From the NCBI GenBank assembly GCA_031418035.1, contig JANOWU010000148.1, positions 1 to 9,354 on the forward strand: a stretch of 9,354 nt of DNA, read 5' to 3'. This document shows, piece after piece, positions 6,102 to 9,354 of the stretch. How positions within the stretch are numbered: position 1 is the stretch's first letter; every line of letters starts with the position of its first letter. This stretch comes from JANOYY01 sp031418035 (lineage in GTDB: Bacteria > Actinomycetota > Acidimicrobiia > Acidimicrobiales > JANYDT01). A program made the translations under genes and the position numbers. The notes below the pieces were generated by a model. The model did no database searches and was not told the DNA's origin. It saw only the letters and a list, made by a program, of their open reading frames with translations.

Positions 6102-6302
6102 ATGACTGAACCACCCGTCCCCACAAAGGACCTGGTTGCGCCGCTGCAGCTCGTATTGGAACTCGACATCGGACCGGTGCCTCGCGGCTATCTTCGAGGG
6201 GCCAATGGCCAGGCGTCGTTCTCGGGTTGGATGCAACTACTCGCCGCGATCGAAGACGCGCTTGTGCTGGCGAGCGAGGATGGGCCAGCATCACTACCGT
6301 GA
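6102..6302 (+). CDS. Small protein of unknown function, coupled to the downstream LuxR-type regulator
   Basis: A 66-residue acidic protein that I cannot name. It has a Pro-rich start (MTEPPVPTKD), an alternating hydrophobic stretch PLQLVLELDIG (14-24) that looks like a beta strand, a turn PRGYLRGANG (27-36), then FSGWMQLLAAIEDALVLA (40-57), an amphipathic helix beginning with F-x-GW. This strand, glycine turn, F-x-GW, helix pattern recalls small actinobacterial hypothetical proteins that I have seen, but that is recollection only. There is no signal peptide or membrane helix. GGA lies 5-6 nt before the ATG. The codons are coding-like for this genome, and the TGA overlaps the GTG of the large regulator as GTGA, the same junction as in nadABC. 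These points support a real gene. A role tied to the regulator (partner, sensor or modulator) is an inference from coupling. Confidence 0.62.
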   Translation: MTEPPVPTKDLVAPLQLVLELDIGPVPRGYLRGANGQASFSGWMQLLAAIEDALVLASEDGPASLP

Positions 6303-9079
6303 ACTCGTCGGCTCTTGCCTATGTTGGCCGCGTCGCTGAGCGCAGCACACTTCGGTCGACGCTCGACCCACGTCGCCCAGGTCGGCGCCTCGCCGTTGTC
6401 AGCGGTGCCGCGGGTGTCGGCAAGACGCGGCTTGTCGAGGTCGTCGTCGAGGAGCTGCGCGAGACCTGTTCGGTCATCTGGGCCCGCGCCGACGTTCTCG
6501 ACCAGGATCAGCCGTTTTCGGCGGTTGACGAGTTGGTGCGATTCGTTGGCGACCCAACACTGCGTGACGGTCTCTCCACCGGTGCGCCAGGATTCGTGTT
6601 GCGTCTTGTCGAGGGAATGGAAACCATGGCGCGGGACCACCCGGTCGTCGTGGTGGCGGAAGACTTTCAGTGGGCCGACCCTGCGAGTTGGCGCGTGATC
6701 CGTGCGTTGGCGGCGCTTCATGGGCGTGCTCCGATTTCACTGGCCGTCATCGTACGGACCCCCATTGAAGGCGACGCAGCGAGCGTCGTAAATCGTCTGC
6801 ACACATATGGTGCTGTTGAATGCTTGTTGCGAGACCTCACCTTCGAGGAGGTTCGTGAGCTCACCCTTCTTCAACTCGGTCCGCGCACCACGATCGATGA
6901 GCGGTTCCTGTTCGAACGTTCCGGTGGGAATGCGCTGTTCGTGACCGAACTTCTTCGCTACGTTGGTGTCGAGGCGGCCGAGAGCCAAACCGGATCGGAA
7001 GTGATGTCGCCGATACCCGGATCGCTCCGAGTGGCGGTGATGTCCAGGCTGGCCGGTCTGCAGGCCGCCGAGCGTCAGCTGCTGGGCGTCGCATCGCTTC
7101 TGGGTTCGCGATTCTCGGTGGACGAGTTGGCCGAGATCGCCGACCGTCCCGTACTCGACGTGGTCGCTGATCTGCGAACCACGCTCAATGTGGGGATTCT
7201 GGCCGCCGAACGTCACGAGCTCCGATTCAGCCATGCCTTGGTTCGAGACTGCATCCGCGACGACCAACCGATCGCGCTTCGCCAGGCCATGCATCGCCAT
7301 ATTGCTGCGACGCTCGCGCGACGCGGGGTATCGCTGCAACGGGTCGCCGAGCACTACGTGTTGGCGGCGGTGGGCGACGCGCCCTCCGTCGTCGTCGACG
7401 AGCACGCGGCGATGTGGCTCACTCGGGCGGGCAACGATGCCCAGGCAACGTCGTTGCCGACCGCGGTGAGTCTCCTCGAGCGAGCCGTCCGACTTTCACC
7501 CGACGGGCCAGAACGTACCGCCCGACAGATTTCATTGGCGACGCTGTACCTCCTCGGTGGCCAGCACGTGGAAGCCGAAGGACTCTGCCGTTCGCTTCTC
7601 GACTCGCGGGCGGCGACGCTCAACGAAGAGGCGGAAACCAAGGCGCACGGCGTCCTCGCGGCCGTGCTCGCGCTTCGCGGACCCGTGTACGCACCCGCAG
7701 CACTTGAGCAATTCGATGCCGTGCTCGCGATGGTGGGCCGCGATGGGTCAGGCCCGCGCGACGCCTCGTTGGCCGCCGACTCCCTCGCCGGTAAGGCGCT
7801 GGTGTTGCTGTATACCGGGGACGCGACCGGCGCCCAGCGGGTCGCGTTGGAAGCGATCGAGGAATCGATACTGTCCGGCAATCGCAGCGCTCGCAGCCGC
7901 GCGCACGAAGCGCTTTCGCTGGCGGCGCTCGTTCGCCTCGACGGCCTTGAGGCCCGCTCGCAAGTCGAGGAATCGCTGGCCTGGTTCGCGCCTTCGAACG
8001 GGCCGTGGGGCATGTTGATCACGCCGCACCTGACTGCGTCGCTCGTGCTGGTGTCACTGGGTCGACTCGAAGACGCAGTTCGGGTCTGCTCGGACGGAAT
8101 CGACATTTGCACGCTCTCGGGTCACCTGATGCCGCGGCTCTACTTGCTGCCGTGCCTCGCGGTGTTTCGACTCATCGCCGGGGACCTCGACGAGGCGCAC
8201 CGACTGGCAACGCTGACCAACGAACTCGTCGACGACTGGTGCCCGAGCCACCCAACGCCGGCGACCCGGGCGGTCGTTGGCTACATCACCTGGTTGCGAG
8301 GTGATCCGACGTCGGCAATGAAGCTGGTCGACAGAGCGTCGAAGGAAATGTGGGACTCGGGAGCACAGGTTGCGATCGCTGACCTGGTGGCGTGGCTGAT
8401 CGCCTCGGTCTACGAAGGTCTCGGACGAGTCGACGATGCCTTCAACCTCATGCACCTCGTGTGGAGCTTGATCGGAAAGGCGACCGGTGCCGTCGTGATG
8501 GCACCCGACCTCGTCCGGTTGGCCAGGGACCGTGATCCAGACGTTGCGAACGAGATCGTCACGGTGCTCGAATCGCGCTTCGAGGCGGCGCCGACACCTC
8601 GCAACGGCGTTGTGTTGCGTCGAGCTGTGGCGACCATGGACCGCGATCCCGACACCCTTCGCATGGTGGCTCGCGAACTCGATGAAACGGGGAACGTGCT
8701 GAGTGCGACATGGACGCGGCGAGATGCAGCAATCCTCGATATCGCCAACGCGTCGGTTGCGCAAGCAGAGCCGCATGTGCGAAACGCGATTTCCGGTTTT
8801 GATGCCATGAACGCGCCCGCGGCCAGCAGCGAACTCCGAGGTCTTGCCCGCACCATCGGTTTGCATCTTCGTCCGACGAAGCAACGCTCGCGCGTGGCTC
8901 TCAGCGAGACGGAACAGCTCGTCGCTCGGCTTGCCGCCGACGGTCTCACGAACCGAGAGATCGGCGCACAACTGTTCATAAGTGCACGGACGGTTGAGGC
9001 CCATCTCACTCACGTGTTCAGCAAGGTCGGGGTGAAGAATCGCGTGCAGCTTGCCGCGACGCTTCAGAGTTCAGCGTAG
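6299..9079 (+). CDS. LAL-type transcriptional regulator: AAA ATPase with C-terminal LuxR DNA-binding domain
   Basis: A 926-residue regulator of the large ATP-binding LuxR (MalT-like) class. The N-terminal ATPase domain starts LAYVGRVAERSTLR and has Walker A GAAGVGKT at 36-43 and Walker B VVVVAEDFQWAD at 116-127. FSHALVRDCI, about residues 310-320, is a typical end-of-ATPase-region motif. A long helical, TPR-like middle follows. The last 59 residues are a full LuxR helix-turn-helix: LSETEQLVARLAADGLTNREIGAQLFISARTVEAHLTHVFSKVGVKNR. Such proteins activate transcription when an inducer and ATP drive oligomerisation; the inducer here is unknown. The frame opens at ATG 6227, but GTG 6299 overlaps the preceding small ORF by GTGA and gives the usual short N-terminus before the ATPase. 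There is no clear Shine-Dalgarno sequence, consistent with translational coupling. No operon that it obviously controls lies in the window. Confidence 0.93.
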   Translation: MNSSALAYVGRVAERSTLRSTLDPRRPGRRLAVVSGAAGVGKTRLVEVVVEELRETCSVIWARADVLDQDQPFSAVDELVRFVGDPTLRDGLSTGAPGFVLRLVEGMETMARDHPVVVVAEDFQWADPASWRVIRALAALHGRAPISLAVIVRTPIEGDAASVVNRLHTYGAVECLLRDLTFEEVRELTLLQLGPRTTIDERFLFERSGGNALFVTELLRYVGVEAAESQTGSEVMSPIPGSLRVAVMSRLAGLQAAERQLLGVASLLGSRFSVDELAEIADRPVLDVVADLRTTLNVGILAAERHELRFSHALVRDCIRDDQPIALRQAMHRHIAATLARRGVSLQRVAEHYVLAAVGDAPSVVVDEHAAMWLTRAGNDAQATSLPTAVSLLERAVRLSPDGPERTARQISLATLYLLGGQHVEAEGLCRSLLDSRAATLNEEAETKAHGVLAAVLALRGPVYAPAALEQFDAVLAMVGRDGSGPRDASLAADSLAGKALVLLYTGDATGAQRVALEAIEESILSGNRSARSRAHEALSLAALVRLDGLEARSQVEESLAWFAPSNGPWGMLITPHLTASLVLVSLGRLEDAVRVCSDGIDICTLSGHLMPRLYLLPCLAVFRLIAGDLDEAHRLATLTNELVDDWCPSHPTPATRAVVGYITWLRGDPTSAMKLVDRASKEMWDSGAQVAIADLVAWLIASVYEGLGRVDDAFNLMHLVWSLIGKATGAVVMAPDLVRLARDRDPDVANEIVTVLESRFEAAPTPRNGVVLRRAVATMDRDPDTLRMVARELDETGNVLSATWTRRDAAILDIANASVAQAEPHVRNAISGFDAMNAPAASSELRGLARTIGLHLRPTKQRSRVALSETEQLVARLAADGLTNREIGAQLFISARTVEAHLTHVFSKVGVKNRVQLAATLQSSA

Positions 9080-9084
9080 GGCCG

Positions 9085-9107
9085 GCTCGGGTGGTCACGA
9101 CCCGGGC
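9085..9107. terminator. Hairpin between convergent genes, possible bidirectional terminator
   Basis: GCTCGGGT and ACCCGGGC can pair over 8 bp (one G-T wobble) around the 7-nt loop GGTCACG. It begins 5 bp after the LuxR-type gene's TAG and lies 18 bp beyond the convergent PaiB-like gene's stop, so it could serve both. No U-run follows on either strand, so it is at best a GC-rich actinobacterial-type terminator. Confidence 0.4.
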
Positions 9108-9124
9108 GATGTGCGAACCAGCCG

Positions 9125-9354
9125 TCACCCACGCCGGATGGAACCCATGGTGTTTGCGACCTCAAGAGCCGTAGGCGACCCCTGCCGTTGAAGTCCGTCG
9201 ATGACGCCCGCTATATCGCCATCCGAACGATTCTGTGACATCTTCCACTTCGCCTCAACCTCGGTCACCCGGACCTCGAAGCCCACGACGGCTCGAAGCA
9301 TGGATTCGACATAGTCCCGAGGGGCGTCATCAACGGACCACGGCTCCTCGAGAG
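9125..9354 (-). CDS. PaiB-like FMN-binding (negative transcriptional regulator family) protein, C-terminal 75 residues, 5' end outside window
   Basis: The visible reading frame begins LEEPWSVDDAPRDYVESMLR and continues AVVGFEVRVTEVEAKWKMSQNRSDGDIAGVIDGL, ending with TGA at 9127-9125. PWSVDDAP-x-DYV, followed by the IVGFEI-x-V-like strand and the KWK-x-SQNR motif, is the C-terminal signature of the PaiB/FMN_bind_2 family, flavin-reductase-like split-barrel proteins of about 200-220 residues. The Bacillus subtilis founding member is described as a negative regulator of sporulation and degradative enzyme genes; most relatives have no proven role and may be flavin-dependent oxidoreductases. The frame is open to the window edge with GC-rich third positions. 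It converges on the LuxR-type gene with a 45-bp gap. The family call rests on the motif alone but is quite specific. Confidence 0.85.
   Translation of the reverse strand, partial: LEEPWSVDDAPRDYVESMLRAVVGFEVRVTEVEAKWKMSQNRSDGDIAGVIDGLQRQGSPTALEVANTMGSIRRG

Noticed and set aside
6227..6298. ATG start for the LuxR-type regulator 24 codons upstream
   Set aside because: It would add an Arg-rich segment read from the second frame of the small ORF. GTG 6299 fits the junction pattern and the family N-terminus better.
8054..9013. 319-codon minus-strand open frame opposite the LuxR-type gene
   Set aside because: It is antisense to the clear TPR-like and helix-turn-helix coding sequence, with no motif, and is explained by few stop codons in GC-rich DNA.
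1..9354. CRISPR array, tRNA, insertion sequence or prophage content
   Set aside because: No regularly spaced long repeats, no tRNA-like cloverleaf, no transposase or integrase motifs, and no terminal inverted repeats were seen on either strand.

Overview
The window looks like a piece of an actinobacterial chromosome. It is GC-rich with strong G/C preference at third codon positions, uses GTG starts with 4-base GTGA stop/start overlaps, has the nadA-nadB-nadC order known from mycobacteria and relatives, and carries a large stand-alone ATPase/LuxR-type (LAL) regulator. I lean towards a non-mycobacterial lineage, possibly Acidimicrobiia, but that is an impression from protein style and not a measurement. 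I see no insertion sequence, phage gene, integrase, CRISPR array, tRNA or rRNA.

Left part (1-1216): a leftward pair, a TetR-family repressor (518-1120) followed by the first 153 codons of an MMPL/RND-type membrane transporter (1-461, cut by the window edge). The repressor start is best placed at a GTG at 1120, not at the upstream ATGs. That frees a roughly 96-bp divergent promoter region holding three copies of TGAGACA in alternating orientation, which I read as the TetR operator. The region also abuts the nadA promoter.

Centre (1217-4820): a compact rightward operon for de novo NAD synthesis from aspartate: nadA (quinolinate synthase, 4Fe-4S), nadB (L-aspartate oxidase, FAD) and nadC (quinolinate phosphoribosyltransferase). 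NadB oxidises aspartate to iminoaspartate, NadA condenses this with dihydroxyacetone phosphate to quinolinate, and NadC makes nicotinate mononucleotide. Each junction is a GTGA overlap, so the three are probably translationally coupled. nadA itself has no Shine-Dalgarno sequence but has a TANNNT -10 box 6 bases before its GTG, as in leaderless actinobacterial mRNAs.

Right part (4810-9354): a leftward acyltransferase-3 membrane protein (4810-5913), whose 3' end overlaps nadC by 11 bp. Next comes a 188-bp divergent intergenic region with a 24-bp-spaced direct repeat and two dyads. A rightward two-gene unit follows: a 66-residue protein of unknown function (6102-6302), coupled by another GTGA to a 926-residue ATPase/LuxR-type regulator (6299-9079). 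A short hairpin separates this from the C-terminal end of a leftward PaiB-like FMN-binding protein (9125-9354, its 5' part outside the window).

Most of the window is ordinary core and regulatory gene content. The parts most worth a second look are the conserved-looking small ORF fused by overlap to the LAL regulator, the dyads upstream of it, and the three-half-site operator shared between the TetR/MMPL unit and nadA.
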